Under the pieces are notes generated by a model that did not search any database, was not told where the DNA came from, and saw only the letters and a list, made by a program, of their open reading frames with translations. Positions 23,646 through 32,945 of a DNA stretch of 64,000 bases are shown here, in pieces; within the stretch, counting starts at the first letter, position 1, and each line of letters starts with the position of its first letter. The stretch comes from Nonomuraea spiralis (GTDB taxonomy: Bacteria > Actinomycetota > Actinomycetes > Streptosporangiales > Streptosporangiaceae), in the NCBI RefSeq assembly GCF_014648435.1, contig NZ_BMRC01000023.1:87724-151723 (forward strand), read 5' to 3'. The position numbers were made by a program, and so were the translations under genes.

Positions 23646-24390
23646 GGAACCCCCGGTGCGCGCGGTCCAGCCGGAAGGCGTCGAGGCGGTCGAGGTCGAG
23701 CCGGCAGGAGGACAGCGGCTCGTCCGGGCAGGCGGTGAAGAAGCCGTCGGCGGTGTCCGGGCAGGGGTTGGCGAACCCGGTCACGCCCGCGCACGGCCGC
23801 CCCTGGTAGGCGGCCTCGTGATGCCAGTCGCTGACCGCGACGTACGTCATGAACTCGTACGCCCGCGCCACGCTCATGTGCCGCCACAGCGCGCGGGCCG
23901 GTCCCGGGCCGTCCCAGCGGGTGACGGAGAAGGCGGCGACGAGCACGGCGTCGAGGTCGTCCTGGCCGGCCAGGGTCGCCGAGTACCACAGGTCGGCGCA
24001 GAGCAGCACGCGCAGGCGGCGGCCGGCCAGCTCGAACGCGCCGCCGGCCCGGCCGGGCACCACGCCCGAGCGGCGTTCGACGTCGTAGGGGTGGACCTTG
24101 TCGTACTCGGCCACCAGCGCGCCGGACGGGTCGATCACCGCGCCCCGGTTGACCAGGCCGGCCTCGGTGCGGTCGTAGTGGGAGCCGCCGGCGACCGTCG
24201 CGCCGGTGCCCGCGGCCAGGGCGGCGACCCGGGCCAGGTAGTCGGCGCGCGGTAAGGAGGATCCGGCCAGCTCGGGCAGGAGCAGCACGCCCCCGCGCAC
24301 GGGCTCGCGGGCGGCCAGCTCCTCGATGGCGTCGAAGTTGGCGTGGCCGTCGGGGGACCAGGCGGGGGGTTGGACCAGGAGGACGTTCAC
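23641..24390 (-). CDS. Carbon-nitrogen hydrolase (nitrilase superfamily)
   Basis: A 249-residue enzyme with the catalytic triad of the CN-hydrolase family: Glu40 in LLLPELAGSS, a Lys near 101 in YDKVHPY, and a Cys near 133 in VLLCADLWYS. Such enzymes cleave amides, ureides or nitriles in the cytoplasm. The C-terminal part (RPCAGVTGFANPCPDTADGFFTACPDEPLSSCRLDLDRL) carries several cysteines and resembles the usual closing strands. The start is the ATG at 24390. It lies 4 nt from the HxlR gene and is probably co-transcribed with it. The substrate is unknown. Confidence 0.82.
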   Translation of the reverse strand: MNVLLVQPPAWSPDGHANFDAIEELAAREPVRGGVLLLPELAGSSLPRADYLARVAALAAGTGATVAGGSHYDRTEAGLVNRGAVIDPSGALVAEYDKVHPYDVERRSGVVPGRAGGAFELAGRRLRVLLCADLWYSATLAGQDDLDAVLVAAFSVTRWDGPGPARALWRHMSVARAYEFMTYVAVSDWHHEAAYQGRPCAGVTGFANPCPDTADGFFTACPDEPLSSCRLDLDRLDAFRLDRAHRGFR

Positions 24391-24394
24391 CCCT

Positions 24395-24829
24395 CTACTG
24401 TGGCTGGTCCACGCGGATGACGGTCAGGTCCTCCGGGCGTACCGGCTCCCGGCAGCTCGCGCACACCGTGAGCGGCTCCAGGGGCTCGCCGCACGAGTGG
24501 CGCCACACGGTGGGCGGCTCGCCCTCGGTGACGTACCGGTCGCCCCAGTCCATGAGGGCGAGCAGGACCGTGTGCAGGGCCTGGCCCGCCTCGGTGAGCA
24601 CGTACTCGTGGCGCGGCGGGTGCCGTTCGTACGGCACCCGCTCCAGCAGGCCCACCTCGACCAGCTTGCGCAGGCGGGCGGTGAGGATGTCGCGGCTGGC
24701 GCCGGTGTTGCGGGCGATCTGGTCGAAGCGGCGCACCCCGAGCATGATCTCGCGCATCGCCAGCAGGCTCCACCGCTCGCCCACGACGGCCAGCGCGTTG
24801 GCGATCGAGCACTCTCTCGGGCGGGACAC
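24395..24829 (-). CDS. HxlR-family transcriptional regulator
   Basis: A 144-residue regulator with the HxlR winged helix: RECSIANALAVVGERWSLLAMREIMLGVRRFDQI, then TGASRDILTARLRKLVEVGLLERVPYERHPPRHEYVLTEAG. The single Cys near the N-terminus (RPRECSIA) is the redox/aldehyde-sensing position in several HxlR proteins. A C-terminal extension (WRHSCGEPLEPLTVCASCREPV) has C-x(13)-C-xx-C spacing and may bind zinc. The GTG at 24829 follows GGAGG; a TTG at 24862 would add 11 residues. It precedes the nitrilase by 4 nt and is the natural candidate to control it. Confidence 0.82.
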   Translation of the reverse strand: MSRPRECSIANALAVVGERWSLLAMREIMLGVRRFDQIARNTGASRDILTARLRKLVEVGLLERVPYERHPPRHEYVLTEAGQALHTVLLALMDWGDRYVTEGEPPTVWRHSCGEPLEPLTVCASCREPVRPEDLTVIRVDQPQ

Positions 24830-24869
24830 AGCGCCTCCGCTCAGGTAGGTCCGGATTTCCAACTTACCA

Positions 24870-26468
24870 TCAGGCGGCCTGCCCCGGGATGGCGGCGAGC
24901 AGCTCGCGGGTGTAGTCGGCCCGCGGCGAGCCGAAGATCTCGGCCGCGGTGCCGCTCTCCACGATCCGGCCCGCCTGCATCACGTGCACCCGGTGGGAGA
25001 TCATCCGTACGACGGCCAGGTCGTGGCTGATGAACAGGTAGCTGAGCCCGAGATCGCGTTGCAGCTCGGCGAGCAGCTCCAGGATCTGCGCCTGGACCAG
25101 CACGTCCAGGGCGGAGACGGCCTCGTCGAGCACGACCAGCTCGGGGGAGAGCGCCAGCGCCCGCGCGATGGCCACCCGCTGGCGTTGGCCGCCGGACAAC
25201 TCGTGCGGCAGCCGTTCGGCCAGCGACGCGGGCAGCGACACCTTCTCCAGCAGCTCGGCCACGGTCCTCGCGCGTTCGGCCGGGGTGCCCACGCGGTGCA
25301 CGCGCAGCGGCTCGGCGATCGACTTCTCCACCGTGTAGCGGGGGTCCAGCGAGGCGTACGGGTTCTGGAAGACCGGCTGCACCCGGCGGCGGAAGGCGAA
25401 CAGCTCCCGCCGGCCGAGCGAGGTCAGGTCGGTGCCGTCGAACAGGATCCGGCCCGAGGTGATGCCGTCCAGGCCGAGCAGCAGGTTGGCGGTGGTCGAC
25501 TTGCCCGAGCCGGACTCGCCCACCACCGACACGGTACGGCCGCGCGGGATCGTGAAGGAGACCCCGTCCACCGCGGTGAACTCCCCGGCGCCGCCCCTGA
25601 GCGGGAACACCTTGCGCAGGTCCTCCACCACGACCAGATCGTCGGCCGGCTCCCCGGCCGGGGGCTCGGACACCCGTACCGACGACAGGCTGGGTACGGC
25701 CTTCAGCAGCCGCCGGGTGTACTCGTGCCGCGGGTCGGCCAGGATCTCGGCCGCCGGGCCCGTCTCCACGATCTGGCCCCGGTACATGACGGCCACCACG
25801 TCGGCCCGTTCGGCGGCCAGCGCCAGGTCGTGCGTGATGAGGAAGACGGCCGTGCCCATCTCGGCGGTGAGCTGTTCGAGCTGGTCGAGGATGCGGCGCT
25901 GGACGGTCACGTCCAGGGCGGAGGTCGGCTCGTCGGCGATGAGCAGCTTCGGGCGGCAGGCCAGGCCCATGGCGATGAGCGCCCGCTGCCGCATGCCGCC
26001 GGAGAACTCGTGCGGGTACTGCCCGGCCCGCCGCTCCGGGTCAGGGATGCCGACCATCTCCAGCAGCTCGGTCACCCGCGCCCGCGCGGACCTGCCCGCG
26101 GCGATGCCGTGCACCTCCAGCGCCTCGGCGATCTGGTCGCCGATGCGCATGAGCGGGTTGAGGTTGGACATCGGGTCCTGGGGCACCAGGCCGATGCCCG
26201 CGCCCCGGACGGCGGTCATCTCCCGCTCGCTCACCCCGGCCAGGTCGCGGCCGTCGAACAGCACCTGGCCGGTCGTGATGCGGCCGCCCGCGGGCAGCAG
26301 CCGGTTGACCGCGGCGGCGGTGGTGGACTTGCCCGAGCCCGACTCGCCCACCACGGCCACGGTCTGTCCCGGCATGATCTCCATGGAGACGTTCTGCACG
26401 ACGGTGACGTCCTGCTTGCGGGTACGGAAGGCGACCGAGAGGTCGCGGATCTCCAGGAGCGGGGTCAT
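24870..26468 (-). CDS. Fused oligopeptide ABC transporter ATPase (DppD-DppF)
   Basis: A 532-residue protein with two complete ABC ATPase domains. Domain 1 (about 1-255) has Walker A GESGSGKS, signature FSGGMRQR and Walker B LLIADEPTSALD; domain 2 (about 275-532) has GESGSGKS, LSGGQRQR and LVVLDEAVSALD. The C-terminal peptide-family tails (ADPRHEYTRRLLKAVPSL; GSPRADYTRELLAAIPG) mark the Opp/Dpp class. In most bacteria these are separate genes; fusion is known in actinobacteria. It powers uptake through the DppB/DppC permeases of the same operon and is the last gene, with ATG overlapping the hydrolase stop by 4 nt. Confidence 0.92.
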   Translation of the reverse strand: MTPLLEIRDLSVAFRTRKQDVTVVQNVSMEIMPGQTVAVVGESGSGKSTTAAAVNRLLPAGGRITTGQVLFDGRDLAGVSEREMTAVRGAGIGLVPQDPMSNLNPLMRIGDQIAEALEVHGIAAGRSARARVTELLEMVGIPDPERRAGQYPHEFSGGMRQRALIAMGLACRPKLLIADEPTSALDVTVQRRILDQLEQLTAEMGTAVFLITHDLALAAERADVVAVMYRGQIVETGPAAEILADPRHEYTRRLLKAVPSLSSVRVSEPPAGEPADDLVVVEDLRKVFPLRGGAGEFTAVDGVSFTIPRGRTVSVVGESGSGKSTTANLLLGLDGITSGRILFDGTDLTSLGRRELFAFRRRVQPVFQNPYASLDPRYTVEKSIAEPLRVHRVGTPAERARTVAELLEKVSLPASLAERLPHELSGGQRQRVAIARALALSPELVVLDEAVSALDVLVQAQILELLAELQRDLGLSYLFISHDLAVVRMISHRVHVMQAGRIVESGTAAEIFGSPRADYTRELLAAIPGQAA

Positions 26469-27541
26469 GCGGTCCTCGATCGGTGGGTGATGGCCTGCAG
26501 CAGGCCGGTCCAGAGGGCGTCGGTGGGCGTGGGGGCGGCCTCGGTCAGCAGCCGGTTGCTCGCCAGCGCGATCGCGACGTCCCGGCCGGGGACGAACCCG
26601 ACGGCGCAGCCGACGTAGCCGGGGTGGCCGAGCACGGTGACGGTCTCGTCCCGCAGGGCGAGCTCGTACGTGCGGAAGCCGAGCGCCTGGCCGGGGTCGG
26701 GGCCGGGGCGGAAGAACTCGCGGGCGACCTCGGGCCGCCACAGCCGGTCGTGCTCCTCGTAGCGGGACAGCGCGGTGGCCCAGCGCAGCAGGTCGGGCAC
26801 GGTGGAGAACAGCCCGGCGTGGCCCGACACGCCGCCGAAGGCGTGGTAGGCGTTGCCGTCGGCGACCTCGCCGAGCACGGGCGCGTGCCGCCAGCCGGTG
26901 AAGCCGGCGCTGCGGAAGGGCACCGGGTAGGGCTCCGAGGTGTCCAGCATGCGCATCTCGACCCGGTCGTCCAGGGCGCTCATGGCGACCTCGGGCCCGG
27001 CGGGCCGCGCGTACGTCGTGTCCGCCAGGCCGAGCGGGCCGGTGACCAGTTCGGCCACCGCCCGCTCCAGGGACGTTCCGGTGACGGCCTCCACCACCCG
27101 GCCGAGCAGGATGAAGCCCAGGTCGGAGTAGTGCCGTTCGCGGCCTGGCCGGTAGCGCGGCGCGGGCACGTGCGGGTCGAGGTACATCGGCCACCACTCC
27201 CACAACCCGGCCCGGTGCAGGAGCAGGTCGCGCACGGTGACGTCCTCGGGGCAACCCGCCGCCAGGTACGCCCGCGCCCGCCCGTCCAGGTCCACCAGGC
27301 GGTCGGAGACCAGCCGGATGAGGGCCGTCGTGGTGGCCATGACCTTGGTGACCGAGGCCAGGTCGTGCCATGTGCCGAGCGTCATGGGCGCCTCGCCGGC
27401 GCGTACGCCGTCCGCCCACCGCACGGTGCGGTGGCCGGTGCACTCGGTCAGCTCGAACCACGGCGTACGAGCCGCCCGTACCAGCCCGGCGGGCCCGTCG
27501 GGGCCTGCCGGGGCGGCAGCGGCGCCGGGGGCCGGGGTCAT
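26465..27541 (-). CDS. Serine hydrolase, class C beta-lactamase-like fold
   Basis: A 358-residue penicillin-recognising-type hydrolase. The SxxK motif is SVTKVM, with the catalytic Ser near 71. The YxN position is YSD in HYSDLGFILLG, and the KTG-box equivalent is HPGYVG. No signal peptide is present, so it is probably cytoplasmic. Family members act as D,D-carboxypeptidases, D-amino-acid amidases or esterases. Embedded in an operon for muropeptide uptake and MurNAc recycling, it plausibly trims imported peptides or wall fragments. It overlaps both neighbours by 4 nt. The substrate is inference. Confidence 0.78.
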   Translation of the reverse strand: MTPAPGAAAAPAGPDGPAGLVRAARTPWFELTECTGHRTVRWADGVRAGEAPMTLGTWHDLASVTKVMATTTALIRLVSDRLVDLDGRARAYLAAGCPEDVTVRDLLLHRAGLWEWWPMYLDPHVPAPRYRPGRERHYSDLGFILLGRVVEAVTGTSLERAVAELVTGPLGLADTTYARPAGPEVAMSALDDRVEMRMLDTSEPYPVPFRSAGFTGWRHAPVLGEVADGNAYHAFGGVSGHAGLFSTVPDLLRWATALSRYEEHDRLWRPEVAREFFRPGPDPGQALGFRTYELALRDETVTVLGHPGYVGCAVGFVPGRDVAIALASNRLLTEAAPTPTDALWTGLLQAITHRSRTA

Positions 27542-28713
27542 CGGCGCAGCACCAGCGAGCGGGGCGGGGCGGGCAGCGGCGCGGGCAGGACGAGCGGGTC
27601 CGCGCCCGGCGTGAGCGTGCCGAGCACGCGGGCGGCCCGCGCGCCCGTCCCGCCGGGGGCCGTGCCGGGCAGGCCGTGGGCGGTCAGCCAGCCGATGAGC
27701 GCGAAGGCGATGGCCTCCTTGTCGTCGGCCGGGGCGCCCAGCTCGTCGGAGAGCGACACCCGCACCCCCGGCAGGGCGGCACGCAGGCCGTCCATGATCA
27801 CCGGGTTGCGGCAACCGCCGCCGGAGGCGACGAGCACGTCCACGCCCGCCGCGGCGACGTCCCTGGCGACCGTGCGGACCGTCAGCTCGGTCAGCGTCGC
27901 CACCAGGTCGGCGTCGGAGGGCCCGGTGCCCGCCCTGGCGACGGCCTCCTCGACGTAGGCCAGGTGGAACAGCTCCTTGCCGGTGCTCTTCGGCGCCGGC
28001 AGCCCGTAGTACGGCTCGTCCAGCAGCACGGCCAGCAGGCGCTCGTCCACCTGGCCGGAGGCCGCGATCCGGCCGTCCTCGTCGTACCCGCGCGGGTTCA
28101 GGCCCCGGGCGGACACGACGGCGTCGACGAGGGCGTTGGCCGGGCCGATGTCGTAGGCGCTCAGGCTCGCGCCGCGCACGACGGTCATGTTGGAGATGCC
28201 GCCCAGGTTGAGCGCCGCCGCGCCGCCCTCGTGCCCGCCCAGCAGCAGGCCGTCCAGCACGGAGACCAGTGGGGCGCCGTGCCCGCCCGCGGTGATGTCG
28301 CGGATGCGCACGTCCGACAACACGGGCGCGCCGGTGCGCTCGGCGATCCAGGCGGGCTGGCCGATCTGCAGGGTGCCGCGCGCGTGCGTGCCCTCCACCC
28401 AGTGGAACACCGTCTGGCCGTGGGAGACGATCAGGTCCACGGGCCCGGCCTGCTCGACCGCGGCCTCGGCGGCCTCGGCGAAGCACTGGCCGATGAGCGT
28501 GTCGAGCACGCACACCTCGGCGAGCGTCACCGGCGCGGGCGGCAGCGCCGCCACCAGCCGGGCGCGCAGCTCGTCCGGGTACGGGGTGCTCGCGGTGTGC
28601 AGCACACGGCCCGTCAGGACGTCGCCCCCGTCGCCGGACCCGAGGTCGAAGTCGACCACGGCCACGTCGATGCCGTCGTGCGAGGTGCCGGAGATCATGC
28701 CGAGAACTCTCAT
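27538..28713 (-). CDS. anmK: Anhydro-N-acetylmuramic acid kinase
   Basis: AnmK opens the 1,6-anhydro ring and phosphorylates 1,6-anhydroMurNAc to MurNAc-6-phosphate, the substrate of MurQ encoded next door. The 391-residue protein starts MRVLGMISGTSHDGIDVAVVDFD, the phosphate-1 motif. It also carries SHGQTVFH, LNLGGISNMTV (phosphate 2) and YDIGPANALVD, and near the C-terminus SGGGCRNPVIMDGL and DDKEAIAFALIGW, all AnmK-specific. It overlaps murQ and the serine hydrolase gene by 4 nt each. Confidence 0.94.
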   Translation of the reverse strand: MRVLGMISGTSHDGIDVAVVDFDLGSGDGGDVLTGRVLHTASTPYPDELRARLVAALPPAPVTLAEVCVLDTLIGQCFAEAAEAAVEQAGPVDLIVSHGQTVFHWVEGTHARGTLQIGQPAWIAERTGAPVLSDVRIRDITAGGHGAPLVSVLDGLLLGGHEGGAAALNLGGISNMTVVRGASLSAYDIGPANALVDAVVSARGLNPRGYDEDGRIAASGQVDERLLAVLLDEPYYGLPAPKSTGKELFHLAYVEEAVARAGTGPSDADLVATLTELTVRTVARDVAAAGVDVLVASGGGCRNPVIMDGLRAALPGVRVSLSDELGAPADDKEAIAFALIGWLTAHGLPGTAPGGTGARAARVLGTLTPGADPLVLPAPLPAPPRSLVLRR

Positions 28714-29609
28714 GCCGACTCTCCCAGGGCCGCGCGCAGCCGTCCGCCGCTGCGTGCCAGCATCGCTGCGGCCTCCTGCGGCCCGAGGCCGAGCCGGGCG
28801 CCGAGCACGGCCTGCTTGACGTTGAAATCGTGCTGGTCGAGCACCCGTTCCGCCTCCTCGCGGTCCACTCCTGCGATCGTGCGCACGATCCTGATCGCCC
28901 GCTCGCGCAGCTTGCCGTTGCTGGCCTTGACGTCGACCATGAGGTTCCCGTACGTCTTGCCGAGCCGCACCATGACGATGGTCGAGAACATGTTGAGCAC
29001 GAGCTTCTGCGCCGTGCCCGCCTTGAGCCTGGTCGAGCCGCTGACCACCTCGGGGCCGACCAGCACCTCGATCGCGTGCTCGGCGGCCTCGCTGAGCGGG
29101 GTGCCGGGGTTGCACGACAGGCCGACCGTCAGCGCGCCGCGCTCGCGGGCCCGCCGTACGGCGCCCAGCACGTACGGCGTGCGCCCGCTGGAGGCGATGC
29201 CCACCAGCGTGTCCAGCGGTCCGATGCCGGCCGCGTCCACGGCGGCCGCGCCGGCCCCGGCGTCGTCCTCGGCCCCCTCGCACGGGTGCACGATCGCCCG
29301 CTCACCGCCGGCGATGATGGCGAAGACCTGCTCGGGCGGGGTGCTGAAGGTGGGCGGGCACTCGGAGGCGTCCAGCACGCCGAGCCGGCCGGGCGTCCCG
29401 GCGCCCACGTAGACCAGCCGGCCGCCGGCCCGTACGAGCTCGGCGGCGGCCTCGATAGCCCGGGTGATCTGCGGCAGCGCCGCCGCGACCGCGCCGGGGA
29501 CGGTGGCGTCGGCCGTGTTCATGGTCTCCGCGAGCTCGGCCACGCTCATGGTGTCGATGCCCGCGAAACGCGGGTCGGCCGATTCCGTGGTCAGTTCTGA
29601 GAGGTTCAC
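28710..29609 (-). CDS. murQ: N-acetylmuramic acid 6-phosphate etherase
   Basis: MurQ removes the lactyl ether from MurNAc-6-phosphate to give GlcNAc-6-phosphate and D-lactate. The 299-residue SIS-domain protein contains LVYVGAGTPGRLGVLDASECPPTF, with the catalytic Glu in SEC. It also has the second acidic cluster HPCEGAEDDAGAG, and SGSTRLKAGTAQKLVLNMFSTIVMVRLGKTYGNLMVD, the strongest family signature. A C-terminal helical tail (about 235-299) resembles the usual UBA-like end. The GTG start overlaps the DppC stop by 4 nt; the stop overlaps anmK. Confidence 0.95.
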   Translation of the reverse strand: MNLSELTTESADPRFAGIDTMSVAELAETMNTADATVPGAVAAALPQITRAIEAAAELVRAGGRLVYVGAGTPGRLGVLDASECPPTFSTPPEQVFAIIAGGERAIVHPCEGAEDDAGAGAAAVDAAGIGPLDTLVGIASSGRTPYVLGAVRRARERGALTVGLSCNPGTPLSEAAEHAIEVLVGPEVVSGSTRLKAGTAQKLVLNMFSTIVMVRLGKTYGNLMVDVKASNGKLRERAIRIVRTIAGVDREEAERVLDQHDFNVKQAVLGARLGLGPQEAAAMLARSGGRLRAALGESA

Positions 29610-30433
29610 CGCTTGCCTCGGGTTCTGGGGTCGAGAGTGTCACGAAGGCCGTCGCCGAGCAGGTTCAGGCCCACCACCAGCAGGACGACGACCGCGCCGG
29701 GCGCGATCAGCGTCCAGGGGGCGATGAACACCAGGCTGCGCGCCTCGAAGATCATCGAGCCCAGGGACGGGGCGGGCGGCGGCGTGCCCAGGCCGAGGAA
29801 GCTCAGCGACGCCTCGGTCAGCACCGCCCACGACAACGACAGCGCCACCTGGATGACGATGATCGAGGTGATGTTGGGCAGTACGTGCCTGAACATGATC
29901 TGCCAGCGGCTCTGGCCGGTGGAGACCGCGGCCTTGACGTACTCGATCTCCCTGAGCGAGAGCACCGGGCCGCGCGTGACACGGATGAAGATGGGGACGT
30001 ACACGATCGCGATGGCGACGGCCACCGTGAACCAGTTGCGGTCCAGCACCGAGGCCAGCGAGAGCGCGAGCAGCAGCGGCGGGAACGCGAACAACACGTT
30101 CGTCACGCCGCCGATGGCGCCGTCGGCGAAGCCGCGGTAGAAGCCGGACACCAGACCGCCCAGCGTGCCGACCACGGTGGCGAAGGCCACCGCGACCACC
30201 GCGATGAGCGCCGAGTTGCCGACCCCGGCCGCCACCCTGGAGAAGACGTCCCGGCCGAACTGGTCGGTGCCGAACAGGTGCGCGCCCGACGGTGACAGGA
30301 ACCGCTGGGGCGGGTTCTGCGCGATCGGGTCGTAGGGGAGCAGCCCGGCGTACGACAGCGCCGCCAGCACGGCCAGGACCAGCAGCACGATCGTGCCCGC
30401 CAGCATGGCGGGGCTCCTGCGCAGCGCGGTCAC
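29606..30433 (-). CDS. Peptide ABC transporter permease, DppC type
   Basis: A 275-residue inner-membrane permease with an N-terminal helix (MLAGTIVLLVLAVLAALSYAGLL), the DppC signature HLFGTDQFGRDVFSRVAAGVGNSALIA, five further helices and the EAA-like loop EYVKAAVSTGQSRWQIMFRHVLPN that contacts the ATPase. It forms the transmembrane channel with DppB for uptake of a peptide-like or muropeptide-like ligand. GTGA overlaps link it to dppB upstream and murQ downstream. Confidence 0.93.
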   Translation of the reverse strand: MTALRRSPAMLAGTIVLLVLAVLAALSYAGLLPYDPIAQNPPQRFLSPSGAHLFGTDQFGRDVFSRVAAGVGNSALIAVVAVAFATVVGTLGGLVSGFYRGFADGAIGGVTNVLFAFPPLLLALSLASVLDRNWFTVAVAIAIVYVPIFIRVTRGPVLSLREIEYVKAAVSTGQSRWQIMFRHVLPNITSIIVIQVALSLSWAVLTEASLSFLGLGTPPPAPSLGSMIFEARSLVFIAPWTLIAPGAVVVLLVVGLNLLGDGLRDTLDPRTRGKR

Positions 30434-31398
30434 GACGCCCTCACCCGCGGGTCGATGATCCGGTACAGCGCGTCGGTCAGCAGGTTGACCAGCACGAACG
30501 CCAGCGCGATGACCAGGACCGTGCTCTGCACGACCGCGTACTCCTTCTGCTGGATGCCGAGCAGCACCTGCCGGCCCACGCCGGGCACGGAGAAGATCTG
30601 CTCGACCACGACCGCGCCGCCGAGCAGGTAGCCGAACTGCAGCCCGGTCATCGTCACGATCGGCACCAGCGCGTTGCCGAGCACGTGCCTGACCTGCAAC
30701 CGGCGCGGCGGCACGCCCTTGGCGCGGGCGGTGCGCACGAAGTCCTCCGAGCGCACCTCCAGCACCGCCGTACGGGTGGTGCGCAGGATCGGCGCGGCGA
30801 TGCCGAAGCCGAGCACGAGCGAGGGCAGGAACATCTGCTGGAGGTTCAGCAGCGGGTTCTCGGTGAGCGAGGCGAAGCCCTGGCCGTTGGGGTTGAAGCC
30901 GAACGACGCCGCGAAGACCGACAGCAGCGTCGTGGCCAGCAGGAACGCCGGGACCGACAACCCGGCCAGGCTCACGACCTGGCCGAAGGCGTCCCGCGGC
31001 GAGTTCGTCCTGGACGCCGACAACATGCCGAGCGGCACGCCCAGCAGCAGCGCCAGCACGATCGAGAACACCGCCAGCTCGAACGTCACCGGCAGCGAGT
31101 GCAGCGTCATCTCCAGCACGCTCTGCTGCGAGCGCGCCGAGTAGCCGAAGTTGCCCGTGAGCATGTTGCCCAGCCAGGAGAAGAACTGCGTGACCGGCGA
31201 CTGGTCCAGCCCGTAGTACTGCTCCAGGGCCGCGCGCTGCGCCGGGGTGAGCGCGGCGGCCTCGGTGCCGAGCCCGGCCGTGATCTGGTCGCCGGGGATC
31301 GCCCGGAGCATGACGAAGACGAACACGGCCACCCCGAACAGGGTGCCGATCGTCGCGGCCACGCGCCGGACGGCCCGGTTGGCGAGGATCCGGCGCAT
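30430..31398 (-). CDS. Peptide ABC transporter permease, DppB type
   Basis: A 322-residue permease starting MRRILANRAVRRVAATIGTLFGVAVFVFVMLRAIPGD, the classic DppB N-terminal helix. The large periplasmic loop contains QYYGLDQSPVTQFFSWLGNMLTGNFG. The EAA loop is DFVRTARAKGVPPRRLQVRHVLGNALVPIVT, followed by LLGGAVVVEQIFSVPGVGRQVLLGI. The ATG overlaps the binding-protein stop by one base. Pairs with DppC and the fused ATPase of this operon. Confidence 0.93.
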   Translation of the reverse strand: MRRILANRAVRRVAATIGTLFGVAVFVFVMLRAIPGDQITAGLGTEAAALTPAQRAALEQYYGLDQSPVTQFFSWLGNMLTGNFGYSARSQQSVLEMTLHSLPVTFELAVFSIVLALLLGVPLGMLSASRTNSPRDAFGQVVSLAGLSVPAFLLATTLLSVFAASFGFNPNGQGFASLTENPLLNLQQMFLPSLVLGFGIAAPILRTTRTAVLEVRSEDFVRTARAKGVPPRRLQVRHVLGNALVPIVTMTGLQFGYLLGGAVVVEQIFSVPGVGRQVLLGIQQKEYAVVQSTVLVIALAFVLVNLLTDALYRIIDPRVRAS

Positions 31399-32945
31399 CA
31401 GCCGACGGACGTCGTACGCAGGTACTGCAGCGACCCGCTGACCATCGGTACGAACCCGGACACGTTGGACGTGGTGCCGGTGTAGGTGTAGCTGGTGAAC
31501 AGCCAGATCCAGGGCGCGTTGGCCTCAAGCTCGGCCGAGACCTTCTCGTAGATCGCCTTGCGGGCGGCCGGGTCGGTCGTGGCCTTGCCCTCGGCGAACA
31601 GCTTGTCCAGCTCCGGCGAGCTGTACCCGGCGACCTTGTTCAGGTTGCCCTTGCTGGTGAAGTAGCGGCCGTAGGAGCCGTCGGGGTCGGGACGCCCGCC
31701 GTTGAGCGCGACGGCCGCGTCGAAGTCGGCCGCCACCCAGCGGTCCACGAACGCGCCCGACTCCAGCACCTCCAGGTCCAGGTTGATCTTCGCCTCGGAG
31801 AGCTGGGCCTTGAGGTTCTGGGCCTCGTTGACCGAGGTGGCGTACTCGCCCTGGGAGACGATGGCCTTGACGGTCAGGCCGCCGGACTTGCCCGCCTTGC
31901 CCAGGTACTCGGCGGCCTTGGCCAGGTCGCGCTGCGGGCAGGGACGCTTGGCCGGGTCGGACTTGAAGGCCGGGGCGGTGATCGGCCCGGTCACCTCGCC
32001 CTCGCCGAGCGCGGCGGTGTCGAGCACCTGCTTGCGGTCGATCGCGCACTGGATCGCCAGGCGCACGTTGACGTCCTTGAGGTCGCCGTGCTGCGCGTTG
32101 AGCTGGAGGGCGTGGTAGCTGAGCTGCGGCGTCTTGGTGACGGTGATCGTGCCGCCGCCCTGCGCGGTCTGGGCGACCAGCGGGTCGTTGAAGACCGCGA
32201 GCTGCACGTTGCCCGACTGCATGGCCGAGACGATGGACGACTCGTCGGGGATCACCCGGAACTCGACGCTTGCCACCTTCGGCTTCTCGGCGCCCCAGTA
32301 CTTGTCGTTCCTGGCCAGCGTCAGCGACTGGCTCGGGACACGCTTGCCCAGGGTGAACGGGCCGGTGCCGTTGGGGGTGGCGTTGAGCTTCTCCTCGGTG
32401 TCGTCGGAGGAGAGCATGGCCATGTTGACGGTGGCCAGGTTCGCCGGCAGCGCGGCGTCGGGCCCGGTCAGCTCCAGCACGACCGTGTTCTCGTCAGGGG
32501 CCTCGACGGACTTCACCGAGGCGAGCGACGCCCGCGCCACGGCGGCCGTCTTCTCGTCCATGATCTTCTCCAGGGACGCCTTGACGTCCTTGGAGTCGAA
32601 GGCGCTGCCGTCGCCGAACGTCACGCCCTTGCGGAGCGTGAGGATCAGCTTCTTGCCGTCCTCGGACGCCTGCCAGGACTCGGCCAGGCCCGGTACGACG
32701 TTCAGGTCCTTGTCGAACTCGGTGAGCGTGCCGTAGATGTTCTGCAGCACGTTCACGGCCGTGAACTGGGTGGCCTTCCACGGGAAGAGCGTGTCCGGGT
32801 CGGAGGTCACGCCGACGACGAGCGGTCCGCCGGACTTGCCCGTTTCACCGGTGCTGGTCGCGGGCCCGGAGGATGATGAACAACTGGTCAGGGCGATGGA
32901 CAGCACAGCGGCGGCGCCGATCGCGGAGAGCGCGCCACGGGGCAT
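31398..32945 (-). CDS. Solute-binding lipoprotein, peptide ABC transporter
   Basis: A 515-residue family 5 extracellular binding protein. It has a lipoprotein signal with lipobox LTSC (Cys near 23), then a Ser/Gly/Thr-rich spacer. The SBP_bac_5 domain begins LVVGVTSDPDTLFPW and contains GLAESWQASEDGKKLILTLRKGVTFGDGSAFDSKDV. It is anchored to the outer face of the membrane and delivers ligand to DppBC. First gene of the operon, 85 bp from the divergent RpiR regulator. Operon content suggests a muropeptide or anhydroMurNAc-peptide ligand, which is inference. Confidence 0.92.
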   Translation of the reverse strand: MPRGALSAIGAAAVLSIALTSCSSSSGPATSTGETGKSGGPLVVGVTSDPDTLFPWKATQFTAVNVLQNIYGTLTEFDKDLNVVPGLAESWQASEDGKKLILTLRKGVTFGDGSAFDSKDVKASLEKIMDEKTAAVARASLASVKSVEAPDENTVVLELTGPDAALPANLATVNMAMLSSDDTEEKLNATPNGTGPFTLGKRVPSQSLTLARNDKYWGAEKPKVASVEFRVIPDESSIVSAMQSGNVQLAVFNDPLVAQTAQGGGTITVTKTPQLSYHALQLNAQHGDLKDVNVRLAIQCAIDRKQVLDTAALGEGEVTGPITAPAFKSDPAKRPCPQRDLAKAAEYLGKAGKSGGLTVKAIVSQGEYATSVNEAQNLKAQLSEAKINLDLEVLESGAFVDRWVAADFDAAVALNGGRPDPDGSYGRYFTSKGNLNKVAGYSSPELDKLFAEGKATTDPAARKAIYEKVSAELEANAPWIWLFTSYTYTGTTSNVSGFVPMVSGSLQYLRTTSVG

